A DNA stretch of 64,000 bases from Pararhodobacter aggregans (GCF_003075525.1 NZ_QDDR01000008.1:62001-126000); one strand, 5' to 3'. Positions 1 to 10,332 are shown, counted from the stretch's first letter. Numbers and translations are program-made. The notes: a model not told the origin generated them from the sequence alone.

Positions 1-369
1 CAGGTGCATCAGTTGATGCATGAGGCGGACGAATTGCCGTTGGTCGGGGCGACGACGCCGATGCAGGAGGTCCTGCTGGCCATGACCGGCAAGGGCTTCG
101 GCCTCGCCTGCGTGGTGGATGGCGAGGGGCGGCTGACCGGCGTCATCTCGGACGGCGACATCCGGCGCAACATCGACGGGCTGATGGCCAGGACCGCCGG
201 CGACGTGGCCACCCGCACGCCCAAGACCGTACCGCCCGACATGCTGGCGGCCGAGGCGCTGGCGGTGATGAACGACCGCAAGGTGACGGCGCTGGTGGTG
301 GTGGATGGCGAGGGGCGGCCGGTGGGCCTGCTCAGGCTGCATGTGCTGCTGAAGGCGGGGCTGGCCTGA
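1..369 (+). CDS. kdsD: KdsD C-terminus (tandem CBS domains), 5' end outside window
   Basis: The frame is open from the first base to a TGA at 367-369, so only the C-terminal ~122 residues are visible. They form two CBS motifs: LACVVDGEGRLTGVISDGDI, then a second copy around TALVVVDGEGRPVGLLRL. This matches the tail of arabinose-5-phosphate isomerase, which turns ribulose-5-phosphate into arabinose-5-phosphate for Kdo and lipopolysaccharide synthesis. The sugar isomerase (SIS) domain that would prove it lies left of the window. A stand-alone CBS-pair protein is the alternative. A long inverted repeat begins 14 bases after the stop. Confidence 0.72.
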   Translation, partial: QVHQLMHEADELPLVGATTPMQEVLLAMTGKGFGLACVVDGEGRLTGVISDGDIRRNIDGLMARTAGDVATRTPKTVPPDMLAAEALAVMNDRKVTALVVVDGEGRPVGLLRLHVLLKAGLA

Positions 370-382
370 GGGGTGGCGCTTG

Positions 383-445
383 TGCCTAGCAATTTATGAT
401 TTTGTTTGGCATGATGTGCCAAGCAAAAGATGAAAGTGCTAGGCA
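383..445. repeat. Long imperfect hairpin overlapping the next gene's start
   Basis: The outer arms TGCCTAGCA (383-391) and TGCTAGGCA (437-445) are perfect complements. The inner arms TTGGCA (406-411) and TGCCAA (417-422) are also perfect, around a five-base loop. Over the whole ~29-base arms most positions pair. The block is clearly AT-richer than the coding DNA on both sides. It could act as a kdsD terminator, an operator, or an RNA structure hiding the nucleotidyltransferase start, because both candidate ATGs (430 and 445) lie in or at the edge of its right arm. Confidence 0.72.
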
Positions 446-1455
446 TGACGCCCTTGAGCAGCATCGCGACCAGCGCCTATACCGACCTCGTGCGGCTTCT
501 GAAGGATGACGCGCTGTCGGGCGTCGAGGGCAAGCCGACGCTGAAGACGCGCGGCGACAAGGGCTATTGGTACGCGGCCCGCCGGGTCGGGACCGAGACG
601 CGCTTCGTCTATATCGGCGAGGACAGCGCCGAGACCCGCACCCGGATCGACCGGATCGAGGAATTGCGCGCCACGGCCCAGACCCGGCAGGCCGAACGCG
701 CGCGCCTCGTGCGCCTGCTCCGGGCCGAGGGGATGACGCCCACGGATCGCGCGACGGGCGCGATCCTGTCGGCGATGGCCGCGGCGGGGGTCTTCCGGCT
801 GGGCGGCACCATCGTCGGCACCAATGCCTTTCGCCTCTATGAGGGGGAACTGGGCATCCGCCTGCCGCTGGGGGGCATGGCCAATACCGGCGACATCGAC
901 ATCGCCCAGTTCGAGAAGCTCAGCATCGCGCTGGAGGATCAGGTGGATCCCGGGCTGGCCGAGACCTTTTCGGCGCTGAAATTCGATCCCTTGCCCGCGC
1001 TTGATGCGCGCCGGACCTGGCGCTGGGCGCAGGGCGGCAGCGGGCAATTGGTCGAATTCCTGACGCCCGCCTTCGGCGAGGAGAGCTTGCGCGACCTGCC
1101 GGCGCTGGGGGTCAGTGCGCAGGGGCTCAACTATCTGAATTTCCTGATCGCCGAGCCGATCCCGGCGGCCGCGCTCTACCGCGCGGGCGTGCTGGTGCAG
1201 GTCCCGCGGCCCGAGCGCTACGCGATCCACAAGCTGATCGTCGCCGACCGGCGCCGCGACGGGGCTGGCAGCCTGCGCGCGGTCAAGGACCGCGAACAGG
1301 CGGCGTTCCTGATCGAGGCCATGGCCGAGGACCGGCCGGACGACCTGTCCCGCGCGCTGGAGATCGCGCGCGGGATCGGGCCGCGCTGGCGCGAACGGCT
1401 GGAGGCCTCGCTCGCCCGGATGCCCGAGACGCGGGCGCTGCTGGCCGGTCTCTGA
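445..1455 (+). CDS. GSU2403-like nucleotidyltransferase-fold protein
   Basis: 336 residues from ATG-445; ATG-430 would add MKVLG but sits inside the hairpin arm without a Shine-Dalgarno. The middle carries GGTIVGTNAF followed ~20 residues later by GDIDI, the glycine turn and metal-binding Asp-x-Asp expected of nucleotidyltransferase folds (the PF12281-type family). The N-terminal third is charged and helical (TARTRQAERARL-like stretch). The biochemical substrate of this family is not established to my knowledge; some related nucleotidyltransferases act in toxin-antitoxin or defence modules, but no partner gene is adjacent here. It is convergent with the glycosyltransferase gene, with three bases between stops. 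The fold call is fairly firm and the function is unknown. Confidence 0.7.
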   Translation: MTPLSSIATSAYTDLVRLLKDDALSGVEGKPTLKTRGDKGYWYAARRVGTETRFVYIGEDSAETRTRIDRIEELRATAQTRQAERARLVRLLRAEGMTPTDRATGAILSAMAAAGVFRLGGTIVGTNAFRLYEGELGIRLPLGGMANTGDIDIAQFEKLSIALEDQVDPGLAETFSALKFDPLPALDARRTWRWAQGGSGQLVEFLTPAFGEESLRDLPALGVSAQGLNYLNFLIAEPIPAAALYRAGVLVQVPRPERYAIHKLIVADRRRDGAGSLRAVKDREQAAFLIEAMAEDRPDDLSRALEIARGIGPRWRERLEASLARMPETRALLAGL

Positions 1456-1458
1456 CGC

Positions 1459-2190
1459 CTATTCCGCCGCGAGCTGCGCCGCGTCATACCCCGCTTCTCC
1501 CTCGAAGGGCCCGTCGATCACCCGTTGCAGCGAGTAATCGGTCAGCAGCTTCTCGCGGTGCCATTCCTCGGCCATCGGCGCATGGGCGAATTCGTGGAAA
1601 CAGGGGGTGCCCAGCGTCCAGTGCAGGAGTTTCGCCTGCGGGTTCGGGCCGAATTCGTCGGGCAGCCAGTTCCAGACCTTCGGGATCTCGCCGATCAGAT
1701 CGTCCGTCAACCAGGTGAAACGGTGCAATTGCGCGCCCGTCGCATTCATCACGAACTCGGGCGTGACCACGGCATTGGCCGGATGCCCGCAATTCCACAG
1801 CACGACCGAGGACCAGTTCTTGCGCGGGTAATTCTGGTTCTTCGCGCCCAGATACTTTGTTTCCATCTTCGTCTTGTAGTCGTGATGCACGCACATCACC
1901 GCCTTGCTGTCATCCCTCAGCGCCCAGAGCCTGGCGATGTCGTCGCGAAACAGCATGTCGCCGTCGACGAACAGCGCCCAGCCCTTGTAGCCCATCAGAT
2001 GCGGCAGCAGGAACCGGCTGTAGATGAACTGGTTCGAGCCGTCGGTATGGGTTTCGGCGTAGCCCTGAAGGCCCTTCAGCGCCAAGGGCGTGAAGGCCAC
2101 GGGGACCGAGGCATGGCGGATCACGCTGTTGGCGCAGACGTGATAGGCCACCGCCTCGCGCGGGTCGTAGCCGATGAAAAGGTTGATCAT
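1459..2190 (-). CDS. Glycosyltransferase (GT-A fold, DxD)
   Basis: 243 residues starting MINLFIGYDPRE. The protein opens with the IGYDPRE..A..V...S segment common in GT8-like and related bacterial transferases. It carries a DGD metal/nucleotide-sugar motif at residues 76-78 within FVDGDMLF, and a later HWTLGTPCFHE. It should use a nucleotide sugar, in the cytoplasm, for surface polysaccharide or glycoconjugate synthesis; acceptor and donor cannot be read. ATG-2190 was chosen because the family-like start falls there and a GGAG lies about ten bases upstream; the open frame continues upstream without homologous character. Its neighbour past kdsD suggests an envelope context, but that is weak. 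Confidence 0.75.
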   Translation of the reverse strand: MINLFIGYDPREAVAYHVCANSVIRHASVPVAFTPLALKGLQGYAETHTDGSNQFIYSRFLLPHLMGYKGWALFVDGDMLFRDDIARLWALRDDSKAVMCVHHDYKTKMETKYLGAKNQNYPRKNWSSVVLWNCGHPANAVVTPEFVMNATGAQLHRFTWLTDDLIGEIPKVWNWLPDEFGPNPQAKLLHWTLGTPCFHEFAHAPMAEEWHREKLLTDYSLQRVIDGPFEGEAGYDAAQLAAE

Positions 2191-2261
2191 GGGGGCGCTC
2201 CGGCGTCGGTGAGTGATGCGCCGGTTGTGGGGGGGCGGGGAGGCCTGCGCCTTGATCGGGA

Positions 2262-2747
2262 TCAAACCGGGGGGCGATGGGCGGAAAGCGGCCGGGACCG
2301 GCGATAAAGCCATGCGGCCCAGAGCCAGATCGCCAGTTCCAGCGCGAAGGTCCAATGCAGCAGGAAGCTGATTACCCAATGGTCATAGGTCGGCGGCACC
2401 GTGACCAGGTGGAAAAGCTGCGGGCTGAACGGGGCGCCCCACAGGATCCCGCCGTTGATGCTGTCCAGGATCAGGTGCAGCAAGAGGCCGGCAAAAAACG
2501 CCAGCGCCGGGGCGCGGGCCGCGCTGCGCCAGACCAGCGGCAGGACCAGCAGGGCGATCGCCGCCCAGAACAGCGGCACATGGGTCCAGTAGCGGTGATG
2601 GTTCACCTGGCCCTGGTCGATGAGGTGAAACCACAGCATGTCGATGTCGGGCAGGACCGCTCCGATCAGCGCGGCGGGGATCACCCAGCGGCCGGGCGGG
2701 GCATGGCGGGCGAGGACATAGCCCGAAGGGAGATGTGCGGTCAGCAT
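2262..2747 (-). CDS. Membrane-bound metal-dependent hydrolase (DUF457/YdjM-like)
   Basis: 161 residues from ATG-2747. Conserved polar residues sit inside or next to membrane segments: His5, Asp34 and Asp36 in VLPDIDM, NHHRYWTH at 49-56, and HLILDSINGG at 91-100. This spacing of Asp and His between four or so hydrophobic helices is typical of the DUF457 family of predicted inner-membrane metal-dependent hydrolases (YdjM type). No member is firmly tied to a reaction that I can name. The gene lies 71 bases upstream of the glycosyltransferase on the same strand, so the two may be co-transcribed. Confidence 0.75.
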   Translation of the reverse strand: MLTAHLPSGYVLARHAPPGRWVIPAALIGAVLPDIDMLWFHLIDQGQVNHHRYWTHVPLFWAAIALLVLPLVWRSAARAPALAFFAGLLLHLILDSINGGILWGAPFSPQLFHLVTVPPTYDHWVISFLLHWTFALELAIWLWAAWLYRRSRPLSAHRPPV

Positions 2748-2783
2748 GACGGCACCATGGCGGTCAGGCGGGGACGGAGCCAA

Positions 2784-3809
2784 TCACCTCTGCGCGAGCC
2801 AGTCGGCGCCGGTCAGCATGCGGCGGATGAGCGCGCTTTGGCCGCTGCTGCCGGATCGCGCGTAGATCCGTTTCGAGGCGCTGCGGGCGGTTTCCAGCGT
2901 CCAGCCAAGCCGTTCCGCGGCCTCGGCCAGCGTCAGCCCGTCGCAGAGCAGCACCGCCAGCGCCGTCTCGCTGCGGTTGAGGTCGAGCGAGCGCGCGAGG
3001 GCGGTGGCGTCCAGCGTGGCGGCGGCGGGGGCCTGCCGGACCCCCGCCCGGACCAGCGGGTCGAGGCCGGGGGCAGGGGCGGCAAGGCCGGGATGGAGGG
3101 CGAGCTGGGTCAGGGGATTGCGCGAGAGGGTCACCATCCCGGGGGTTTCGGTCCCGGTAACGGCCTGATCCAGAGCCCGGCGGAAGGCGCGGGTCAGGAG
3201 CGGGTCGCCGAGGTCGAGCCGTCCGTTCGCCGCCAGCCGGGGACCGAGCAGGGCGCGGGCGGTGGCATCGGCCTCGATCACCCGGCCGCTGGCTTCGAGC
3301 CAGAGCCAGCCGGCCCCCAGCGCCCGGGCCAGCCGCGCGCTTTCCTGCGCAGCGGCACGGTCGCGGGTCAGCGTCAGCCAGGTCTTCACCCCCTGCGCCA
3401 GATGAACCGACAACCGGTCCAGCAGCGCCGCATCCACCGCGCGGAAATCGCGCAGGGGATGGGTAAGCACAAGCCATGCCTGGGCCTCCGGGCGCGGCGA
3501 CAGGCGGATCAGCCGCATCGGCGCGGGGGTGGCCAGTTCGTCCTGCGCATAGACCCGGTCCCGGCGGAGCGGGCGCAGAACCTCGGGCGGGGGCAGGGGC
3601 GCGGGGGTGCCGACATGGGCTTCATGCAGGCCCGCGGCCTCGATCCTGAGCAGCGCCCCCCGGGCCCGCGTCAACTCGGCCAGCGCCGAGAGAAAGGGCT
3701 GCCAGGCCTCCACCCCCGCCCCGGCGGCCGAGGCGTGGAGCAGGCGCAGGACCTCGGTTTCGGGGCTGCCTCCCAGCATGTCGGGGCTGTCCTCCGCTGG
3801 TATCCGCAT
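2784..3809 (-). CDS. LuxR-type HTH regulator divergent from cysD
   Basis: 341 residues from ATG-3809. The C-terminus is a LuxR-like helix-turn-helix, with TLAEAAERLGWTLETARS and then KRIYARSGSSGQSALIRRM as the recognition region. The N-terminal ~270 residues form a sensor part with a PAS-like stretch (GWLWLEASGRVIEADA). No receiver aspartate pattern or membrane helix is seen, so a small intracellular signal is plausible. It diverges from cysD with a 78-base gap holding two inverted repeats, so control of sulfate activation genes and of itself is the natural inference. Its Shine-Dalgarno, a run of G, is one arm of the first repeat. Confidence 0.75.
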   Translation of the reverse strand: MRIPAEDSPDMLGGSPETEVLRLLHASAAGAGVEAWQPFLSALAELTRARGALLRIEAAGLHEAHVGTPAPLPPPEVLRPLRRDRVYAQDELATPAPMRLIRLSPRPEAQAWLVLTHPLRDFRAVDAALLDRLSVHLAQGVKTWLTLTRDRAAAQESARLARALGAGWLWLEASGRVIEADATARALLGPRLAANGRLDLGDPLLTRAFRRALDQAVTGTETPGMVTLSRNPLTQLALHPGLAAPAPGLDPLVRAGVRQAPAAATLDATALARSLDLNRSETALAVLLCDGLTLAEAAERLGWTLETARSASKRIYARSGSSGQSALIRRMLTGADWLAQR

Positions 3810-3812
3810 GAG

Positions 3813-3830
3813 ACCCCCCATTTGGGGGGT
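3813..3830. promoter_or_regulatory. Perfect palindrome on the LuxR-gene ribosome-binding site
   Basis: ACCCCCCA (3813-3820) and TGGGGGGT (3823-3830) are exact reverse complements around TT. Read on the minus strand, the GGGGGGT arm ends a few bases before ATG-3809 and is the only Shine-Dalgarno-like sequence there. The palindrome could be a protein operator for the divergent LuxR/cysD promoters. In RNA it could also fold and hide the ribosome-binding site. Confidence 0.6.
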
Positions 3831-3835
3831 GATGA

Positions 3836-3857
3836 CAGATAGGCGCGCTGCTATCTG
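3836..3857. promoter_or_regulatory. Inverted repeat upstream of cysD
   Basis: CAGATAG (3836-3842) pairs exactly with CTATCTG (3851-3857) across GCGCGCTG. It lies 31 bases before the cysD start, next to the first palindrome, in the only non-coding gap between the two divergent genes. An operator for the LuxR-type regulator or for a CysB-like activator is possible; the sequence alone does not decide. Confidence 0.42.
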
Positions 3858-3887
3858 CCCGTCAACGACAAAGACAAGGATACGGGA

Positions 3888-4793
3888 ATGTCCGTGAAGA
3901 CCCTGACCCACCTGCAGCGGCTGGAGGCCGAGAGCATCCACATCCTGCGCGAGGTGGTGGCCGAGGCTGAAAAGCCCGTCATGCTCTATTCCGTCGGCAA
4001 GGACAGCGCCGTCATGCTGCATCTGGCGAAGAAGGCCTTCTACCCCGCGCCGCCGCCTTTCCCGCTGCTGCATGTCGATACGACCTGGAAATTCCAGGCC
4101 ATGTACCAGCTGCGCGACAAGGCCGCGCGGGATGCGGGGATGGAGCTGCTGGTCTACCAGAACCCCGAGGCCAAGGAGCGCGGCATCAACCCCTTCGACC
4201 ACGGGTCCCTGCACACCGACATGTGGAAGACCGAGGGGCTGAAACAGGCGCTGGACCTCTACGGCTTTGACGCGGCCTTCGGCGGCGCCCGGCGGGACGA
4301 GGAGAAATCCCGCGCCAAGGAGCGGGTGTTTTCCTTCCGCTCGGCCAACCACCGCTGGGATCCGAAGAACCAGCGCCCGGAACTCTGGCGGCTCTACAAC
4401 GCCCGCAAGGCCAAGGGCGAGTCGATGCGGGTCTTCCCGATCTCGAACTGGACCGAGCTGGATATCTGGCAGTACATCCACCTCGAAGGCATTGAAATCG
4501 TGCCGCTCTACTTCAGCGCCCCGCGCCCGACGGTGACGCGCGACGGGCTGATCCTGATGGTGGACGATGACCGCTTCCCGCTTCGCGAGGGCGAAGAGCC
4601 GGTGATGCGCTCGGTCCGCTTCCGGACGCTGGGCTGCTACCCCCTGACCGGCGCGGTCGAGAGTACCGCGCAGACGCTGCCCGAGGTCATTCAGGAAATG
4701 CTGCTGACCACCACCAGCGAGCGGCAGGGGCGGGCCATTGACCACGATCAGGCCGCCTCGATGGAGAAGAAGAAGCAGGAAGGGTACTTCTGA
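3888..4793 (+). CDS. cysD: Sulfate adenylyltransferase small subunit
   Basis: 301 residues, the usual CysD length. It carries the PP-loop SVGKDS at 35-40, which binds ATP and activates sulfate, then [16 protein letters not shown] and the [15 protein letters not shown] segment typical of the family. With CysN it makes adenosine 5'-phosphosulfate in the first step of assimilatory sulfate reduction. The stop overlaps the next start as TGATG, so cysD and cysNC are translationally coupled. The start ATG-3888 follows AAGGATACGGGA. Confidence 0.96.
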   Translation: MSVKTLTHLQRLEAESIHILREVVAEAEKPVMLYSVGKDSAVMLHLAKKAFYPAPPPFPLLHVDTTWKFQAMYQLRDKAARDAGMELLVYQNPEAKERGINPFDHGSLHTDMWKTEGLKQALDLYGFDAAFGGARRDEEKSRAKERVFSFRSANHRWDPKNQRPELWRLYNARKAKGESMRVFPISNWTELDIWQYIHLEGIEIVPLYFSAPRPTVTRDGLILMVDDDRFPLREGEEPVMRSVRFRTLGCYPLTGAVESTAQTLPEVIQEMLLTTTSERQGRAIDHDQAASMEKKKQEGYF

Positions 4794-6694
4794 TGAGCGA
4801 TCCCGTTTACAAGACCGACGCGCTGATCGCCCAGGACATCGACGCCTATCTGGAAACCCACCAGCACAAGACCATGCTGCGCTTCATCACCTGCGGGTCG
4901 GTGGATGACGGCAAGTCGACGCTGATCGGGCGGCTGCTTTACGATTCGAAGATGATCTTCGAGGATCAGCTGGCGGCGCTGGAAGCCGACAGCAAGCGCG
5001 TCGGCACCCAAGGCGGCGAGATCGACTTCGCCCTTCTGGTCGACGGCCTCGCCGCCGAGCGCGAGCAGGGCATCACCATCGACGTGGCCTATCGCTTTTT
5101 CGCGACTGAAAAGCGCAAGTTCATCGTCGCCGACACGCCGGGCCACGAGCAATACACCCGCAATATGGTCACCGGCGCCTCGACCGCCGATCTGGCCGTG
5201 ATCCTGATCGACGCGCGCAAGGGCGTGCTGACCCAGACGCGGCGGCATTCCTATCTGGTGAACCTGTTGGGCATCAAGAACATCGTGCTGGCGGTCAACA
5301 AGATGGATCTGGTCGGCTACGATCAGGCGGTCTTCGACCGGATCGTCGCCGATTACCGGGCCTTCGCCTCCTCCATCGGCATCACGGATTTCACCGCGAT
5401 CCCGATTTCCGGCTTCAAGGGCGACAACATCACCGCCCCCTCGGCCAATACTCCCTGGTATCAGGGTCCGGCCCTGCTGCCCTATCTGGAAAGCGTCGAG
5501 GTCGATGCCAGCGCCGATCAGGCGAAGCCTTTCCGCCTGCCGGTGCAATGGGTGAACCGGCCGAACCTCGATTTCCGGGGCTTTGCCGGGATGATCGCCT
5601 CGGGCGTGGTGCGGCCGGGGGACGAGGTGCGGGTGCTGCCCTCGGGCAAGACCTCGAAAGTGGCGCGGATCGTGGCGCTGGAGGGCGACCGAGATCTGGC
5701 CGTCGCGGGCGAATCCGTGACCATCACCCTGACGGACGAGATCGATTGCTCGCGCGGGCAGGTGATCGTCGCCGCCAAATCACCCCTCGAGGTCGCCGAC
5801 CAGTTCGAGGCGGCGGTCGTCTGGATGGACGAGGTCGAGATGGTGCCGGGCCGCGCCTATTGGCTGAAGATCGGCACCCAGATTGTCAGCGCCACGATCA
5901 GCCAGCCGAAATACGAGATCAACGTCAACACGCAGGAACATCTGGCGGCCAAGACGCTGGATCTGAACGCGATTGGCGTGGCGACGGTGACGACGGACCG
6001 CGAGATCCCCTTCGCACCCTATGCCGAGAGCCGCGATCTGGGCGGGTTCATCCTGATCGACAAGCTGACCAACCGGACCGTGGGCGCCGGGATCCTGCAT
6101 TTCTCGCTGCGCCGGGCGTCGAACATCCACTGGCAGGCGACCGACATCACGCGCGACCACCACGCCTCGATGAAGCACCAGAAGCCGGCGGTGGTCTGGC
6201 TGACCGGGCTGTCCGGCTCGGGCAAGTCGACCATCGCCAACGCGCTGGAGAAAAAGCTGGCGCGGATGAACCGGCATACGTTCCTGCTGGACGGCGACAA
6301 CGTGCGGCACGGGCTGAACAAGGATCTGGGCTTTACCGAGGCCGACCGGGTGGAGAACATCCGCCGGGTGGGCGAGGTGGCGAAGCTGATGACCGATGCG
6401 GGGCTGATCGTCATCACCGCCTTCATCTCGCCCTTCCGGTCCGAGCGCGACATGGTGCGCGGCATGATGCAGCCCGGCGAATTCGTCGAGGTTTTCGTGG
6501 ATACGCCGCTCAGCGTGGCCGAGGGGCGCGACGTGAAGGGCCTTTATGCCAAGGCGCGCTCGGGGCAGCTGAAGAACTTCACCGGCATCGACAGCCCCTA
6601 TGAGGCGCCCCAGACGCCCGAACTGCGCATCGACACCACGGCAACCAGCGTGGACGAGGCCGCCGATCTGATCATCGCCCGGCTGATCCCCTGA
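4793..6694 (+). CDS. cysN/cysC: Bifunctional sulfate adenylyltransferase GTPase subunit / APS kinase
   Basis: 633 residues with two fused enzymes. The N-terminal part is an EF-Tu-like GTPase: P-loop GSVDDGKS at 35-42, [11 protein letters not shown], and NKMD; its GTP hydrolysis drives APS formation by CysD. The C-terminal ~170 residues are APS kinase, with its own P-loop GLSGSGKS near residue 472 and [10 protein letters not shown]; it phosphorylates APS to PAPS. The fusion is the NodQ/CysNC arrangement common in alphaproteobacteria. It overlaps cysD by one base. A hairpin pair follows within 70 bases. Confidence 0.96.
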   Translation: MSDPVYKTDALIAQDIDAYLETHQHKTMLRFITCGSVDDGKSTLIGRLLYDSKMIFEDQLAALEADSKRVGTQGGEIDFALLVDGLAAEREQGITIDVAYRFFATEKRKFIVADTPGHEQYTRNMVTGASTADLAVILIDARKGVLTQTRRHSYLVNLLGIKNIVLAVNKMDLVGYDQAVFDRIVADYRAFASSIGITDFTAIPISGFKGDNITAPSANTPWYQGPALLPYLESVEVDASADQAKPFRLPVQWVNRPNLDFRGFAGMIASGVVRPGDEVRVLPSGKTSKVARIVALEGDRDLAVAGESVTITLTDEIDCSRGQVIVAAKSPLEVADQFEAAVVWMDEVEMVPGRAYWLKIGTQIVSATISQPKYEINVNTQEHLAAKTLDLNAIGVATVTTDREIPFAPYAESRDLGGFILIDKLTNRTVGAGILHFSLRRASNIHWQATDITRDHHASMKHQKPAVVWLTGLSGSGKSTIANALEKKLARMNRHTFLLDGDNVRHGLNKDLGFTEADRVENIRRVGEVAKLMTDAGLIVITAFISPFRSERDMVRGMMQPGEFVEVFVDTPLSVAEGRDVKGLYAKARSGQLKNFTGIDSPYEAPQTPELRIDTTATSVDEAADLIIARLIP

Positions 6695-6704
6695 CGATAC
6701 GGGC

Positions 6705-6759
6705 CCGGCGGGCGCTGCCTGCCGGACCCTCCCGTCCCGGTGCCGGTTTTTTCGGCGCC
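6705..6759 (+). terminator. Possible terminator after cysNC (two stems)
   Basis: CCGGCGGGC (6705-6713) pairs with GCCTGCCGG (6717-6725) with one wobble. GGTGCCG (6739-6745) pairs with CGGCGCC (6753-6759) with one wobble, around a T-rich loop. Neither is followed by a clean T-tract, so intrinsic termination is only likely, not clear. Confidence 0.4.
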
Positions 6760-6869
6760 TGCCGCGAAAAGCGGCTGCGACAGGGCAGGGCAAGCGTTTC
6801 ACGCTGGCATGCGGCGCGTCTCGGCCTAAGGTGGGGCTGAAAACGATCCGTGCGACAAGGCCCCTGCGA

Positions 6870-9800
6870 ATGGCAATCTACGCCTCGATCCACCATCTGA
6901 CGCATTACACCTATGACCGGCCGGTGACGCTGGGACCGCAGATCATCCGCCTGCGACCGGCGCCGCACAGCCGGACGCGGGTCATCTCGCATTCCTTGAA
7001 GGTCAGCCCCGGCGGGCATTTCGTGAACCACCAGCAGGACCCTTACGGGAACTGGCTGGCGCGCTTCGTCTTCCCCGACCCGGTGCGCGAGTTCAAGATC
7101 GAGGTCGATCTTGTGGCCGACATGACGGTCTACAACCCCTTCGATTTCTTCGTCGAGGAAAGCGCCGAACACTGGCCCTTCGAGTATCCCGAGGAGCTGA
7201 AAGAGGATCTTTCGATCTACCGCACGCCCGAGGCCGAGGGCCCGCTTCTGGCGCAGCTGATCGGCGGGCTCGATTTCAGCCGCCAGCGCACGGTGGACAT
7301 GCTGGTCGGGCTGAATGCCCGCATCGCGCAGGTGGTGAATTACACGATCCGCATGGAGCCCGGGGTGCAGACGCCCGAGGAGACGCTGGGCATCGGCTCG
7401 GGGTCCTGCCGCGACAGTTCCTGGCTGCTGGTGCAGGTGCTCAGGCATCTGGGATTCGCTGCGCGCTTCGTCTCGGGCTATCTGATCCAGTTGACGCCCG
7501 ATGTGAAATCGCTGGATGGCCCGTCCGGCACCGACCACGATTTCACCGACCTGCATGCCTGGGTCGAGGTGTTCCTGCCCGGCGCGGGCTGGATCGGGCT
7601 TGACCCGACTTCGGGGCTGTTCACGGGCGAAAGCCATATCCCGCTGGCCGCGACGCCGCATTACCGCAACGCGGCGCCGATCTCGGGCGGGTTCACGGCG
7701 GACCCCGGCTTGAAGACCGATTTCGCCTTCGACATGCAGATCCGCCGGGTGGCCGAGCATCCGCGCATCACCAAGCCCTTCTCGGACGAGGCCTGGGACC
7801 GGCTCAACGCGCTGGGCCGCAAGGTCGATGCCGACCTGACCGCGGGCGATGTGCGCCTGACCATGGGCGGCGAGCCGACCTTCGTCTCCATCGACGATTT
7901 CGAAAGCGCCGAGTGGAACACCGCCGCCGTCGGGCCGCAGAAGCGGGCGCTCGCCGATGACCTGATCCGCCGCCTGCGCCAGCGTTTCGCGCCGGGCGGT
8001 TTCCTGCATTACGGGCAGGGTAAATGGTATCCGGGCGAAAGCCTGCCGCGCTGGACCTTCTCGCTCTACTGGCGCCGCGACGGTCAGCCGGTGTGGAAGA
8101 ACCCCGATCTCGTGGCGCGCGAGGCGCCGGTTGCCTCGCCGGCCACCGCCGACGATGCCGGGCGCTTCATGGCGGCTTTCGCGAAGAACCTGGGCCTCGA
8201 CCAGGGCTTTGCCCAGCCCGCCTATGAGGATCCGGCGGAATGGATCCTCAAGGAAGCCAACCTGCCGCCGAATGTCTCGCCCGAGAATTCCAAGCTGAAG
8301 AACCCCGAGGACCGGGCGCGCTATGCCAAGGTGTTCAACCAGGGCCTGACCGAGCCCGCGGGCTATATCCTGCCGATCCAGCGCTGGTGGCAGGCGGCGG
8401 ACAAGCCCGCCAAATGGCGCTCGGAACTGTGGAAGCCGCGGCGCGGCAAGATCTTCCTCATTCCCGGCGACAGTCCGGTCGGCTTCCGCCTGCCGCTGGG
8501 CTCGCTGCCCTATATCCCGCCCGCGCAATATCCCTATTCCTATCCCGCCGATCCCACGGTGCCGGTCCTGCCGCTGCCCGATTTCCACGACCGGCTGGAG
8601 GCCCGCCGCCGCGCCATCGCCGAGGAAGCGCGCCGCATCGCCCAGGAAGAGGCCGAGCAGGCGATGATGGTGCCGCCGGTCACGCCCGGCCATGCGCAAG
8701 GCTTCCGCCCCGGCGCGGCCGAGGCCGAGCGCCAGCGCTACCAGCCGCAGGATGCGCATCTGGGCGACGGGGTGGATCCGGCGGGCGGCTGGGTGCGGAC
8801 CGCCATCGCCATGGAGCCCCGGGACGGGCGACTCTGCCTCTTCATGCCGCCCTGCGAAACGCTCGAGGAATACCTCGAACTCATCGCCAATGCCGAGGTG
8901 ACGGCGGCCGAGCTGAACTTGCCCCCGCATATCGAGGGCTATTCGCCCCCGCATGATCCCCGCCTCAACGTGATCCGCGTGGCCCCCGATCCGGGGGTGA
9001 TCGAGGTGAACATCCACCCCGCCCATAGCTGGGAGGATTGCGTCGCCACCACCGAGGCGATCTATGACGAAGCGCGGCAATCGCGGCTTGGCGCCGACAA
9101 GTTCATGATCGACGGTCGCCACACCGGGACCGGCGGCGGGAACCATGTGGTGGTGGGGGGCGCCACCACGCTCGACAGCCCCTTCCTGCGCCGCCCGGAC
9201 CTGCTGAAATCGCTGATCCTGATCTGGCAGCGCCATCCCGCGCTGAGTTACCTCTTCTCGGGCCTCTTCATCGGGCCGACCAGCCAGGCGCCCCGCATCG
9301 ACGAGGCGCGGCATGACACGCTTTATGAGCTGGAAATCGCGCTGGGCCAGATCGGCGATCCGGTGAACGGCGGGGCCCTGCCGCCGCCCTGGCTGGTGGA
9401 CCGGCTGCTCAGGAACATGCTGACCGATGTGACCGGCAACACCCACCGCTCGGAAATCTGCATCGACAAGCTCTATTCCCCCGATGGCCCGACCGGGCGG
9501 CTGGGGCTGGTCGAGTTCCGCGGCTTCGAAATGCCGCCCCATCCGCGCATGAGCCTCGCCCAGCAATTGCTGCTGCGCGCCATCATCGCGCGCTGCTGGA
9601 AGGCGCCGGTGCAGGGCCGTCCGGTGCGCTGGGGCACGGTGCTGCACGACCGCTTCATGCTGCCGCATTACCTGTGGGAGGATCTGCTCAGCCTGCTCGC
9701 CGACCTGCGGCTGCATGGCTACGACATGGACCCGGTCTGGTTCGAGGCCCAGGCCGAGTTCCGGTTCCCCTTCTGCGGCCAGATCGAGGCGGAAGGCGTG

Positions 9801-10316
9801 CATCTGGAGCTGAAACAGGCGCTGGAGCCCTGGCATGTGCTGGGCGAGACGGGGGCCATCGGCGGCACCGTGCGCTACACCGACAGCTCGGTCGAACGCC
9901 TGCAGGTGAAACTGACCACGCTGCATCAGGACCGCTACCGCGTCATGGTCAACCGCCGTCCGGTGCCGATGGCGCGCACCGGCACCTCGGGCGTCAGCGT
10001 CGGCGGGGTGCGGTTCAAGGCCTGGCAACCGGCGGAAAGCCTGCATCCGGTGCTGCCGGTCAACACGCCGCTGGTCTTCGATGTCTACGACGACTGGACG
10101 GGCCGGGCGATTGCGGGCTGTACCTATCACGTGGCGCATCCCGGCGGGCGCAATTACGACACCTTCCCGGTCAATGCCTACGAGGCCGAGGCCCGCAGGC
10201 TCGCGCGGTTCGAACCCCATGGCCACAGTGCCGGGTCCTATCGCCCGGCGCCCGAGACCCCGCACCCCGAGTTTCCTTTGACGCTTGACCTTCGGCGCCC
10301 GCCGGGGCTGATGTGA
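6870..10316 (+). CDS. Transglutaminase-like plus DUF2126 putative amidoligase
   Basis: 1148 residues from ATG-6870 ([18 protein letters not shown]). Residues ~1-290 are a bacterial transglutaminase/protease fold with N-terminal beta domain. The triad is Cys180 ([10 protein letters not shown]), His229 (DLHAWVEV) and Asp245 (GLDPTSG). From ~330 on it is a DUF2126-type region, beginning [11 protein letters not shown] with [17 protein letters not shown] near 750; PF09899 is described as a putative amidoligase. The product should be cytosolic, as no signal peptide is seen. It leads three same-strand genes, with a 16-base gap to the ATP-grasp gene. Related clusters (Iyer and Aravind amidoligase work) are predicted to form or cut unusual amide bonds, but the substrate is unknown. 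Confidence 0.85.
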   Translation: MAIYASIHHLTHYTYDRPVTLGPQIIRLRPAPHSRTRVISHSLKVSPGGHFVNHQQDPYGNWLARFVFPDPVREFKIEVDLVADMTVYNPFDFFVEESAEHWPFEYPEELKEDLSIYRTPEAEGPLLAQLIGGLDFSRQRTVDMLVGLNARIAQVVNYTIRMEPGVQTPEETLGIGSGSCRDSSWLLVQVLRHLGFAARFVSGYLIQLTPDVKSLDGPSGTDHDFTDLHAWVEVFLPGAGWIGLDPTSGLFTGESHIPLAATPHYRNAAPISGGFTADPGLKTDFAFDMQIRRVAEHPRITKPFSDEAWDRLNALGRKVDADLTAGDVRLTMGGEPTFVSIDDFESAEWNTAAVGPQKRALADDLIRRLRQRFAPGGFLHYGQGKWYPGESLPRWTFSLYWRRDGQPVWKNPDLVAREAPVASPATADDAGRFMAAFAKNLGLDQGFAQPAYEDPAEWILKEANLPPNVSPENSKLKNPEDRARYAKVFNQGLTEPAGYILPIQRWWQAADKPAKWRSELWKPRRGKIFLIPGDSPVGFRLPLGSLPYIPPAQYPYSYPADPTVPVLPLPDFHDRLEARRRAIAEEARRIAQEEAEQAMMVPPVTPGHAQGFRPGAAEAERQRYQPQDAHLGDGVDPAGGWVRTAIAMEPRDGRLCLFMPPCETLEEYLELIANAEVTAAELNLPPHIEGYSPPHDPRLNVIRVAPDPGVIEVNIHPAHSWEDCVATTEAIYDEARQSRLGADKFMIDGRHTGTGGGNHVVVGGATTLDSPFLRRPDLLKSLILIWQRHPALSYLFSGLFIGPTSQAPRIDEARHDTLYELEIALGQIGDPVNGGALPPPWLVDRLLRNMLTDVTGNTHRSEICIDKLYSPDGPTGRLGLVEFRGFEMPPHPRMSLAQQLLLRAIIARCWKAPVQGRPVRWGTVLHDRFMLPHYLWEDLLSLLADLRLHGYDMDPVWFEAQAEFRFPFCGQIEAEGVHLELKQALEPWHVLGETGAIGGTVRYTDSSVERLQVKLTTLHQDRYRVMVNRRPVPMARTGTSGVSVGGVRFKAWQPAESLHPVLPVNTPLVFDVYDDWTGRAIAGCTYHVAHPGGRNYDTFPVNAYEAEARRLARFEPHGHSAGSYRPAPETPHPEFPLTLDLRRPPGLM

Positions 10317-10332
10317 GCGGCAGGAGACCCCC

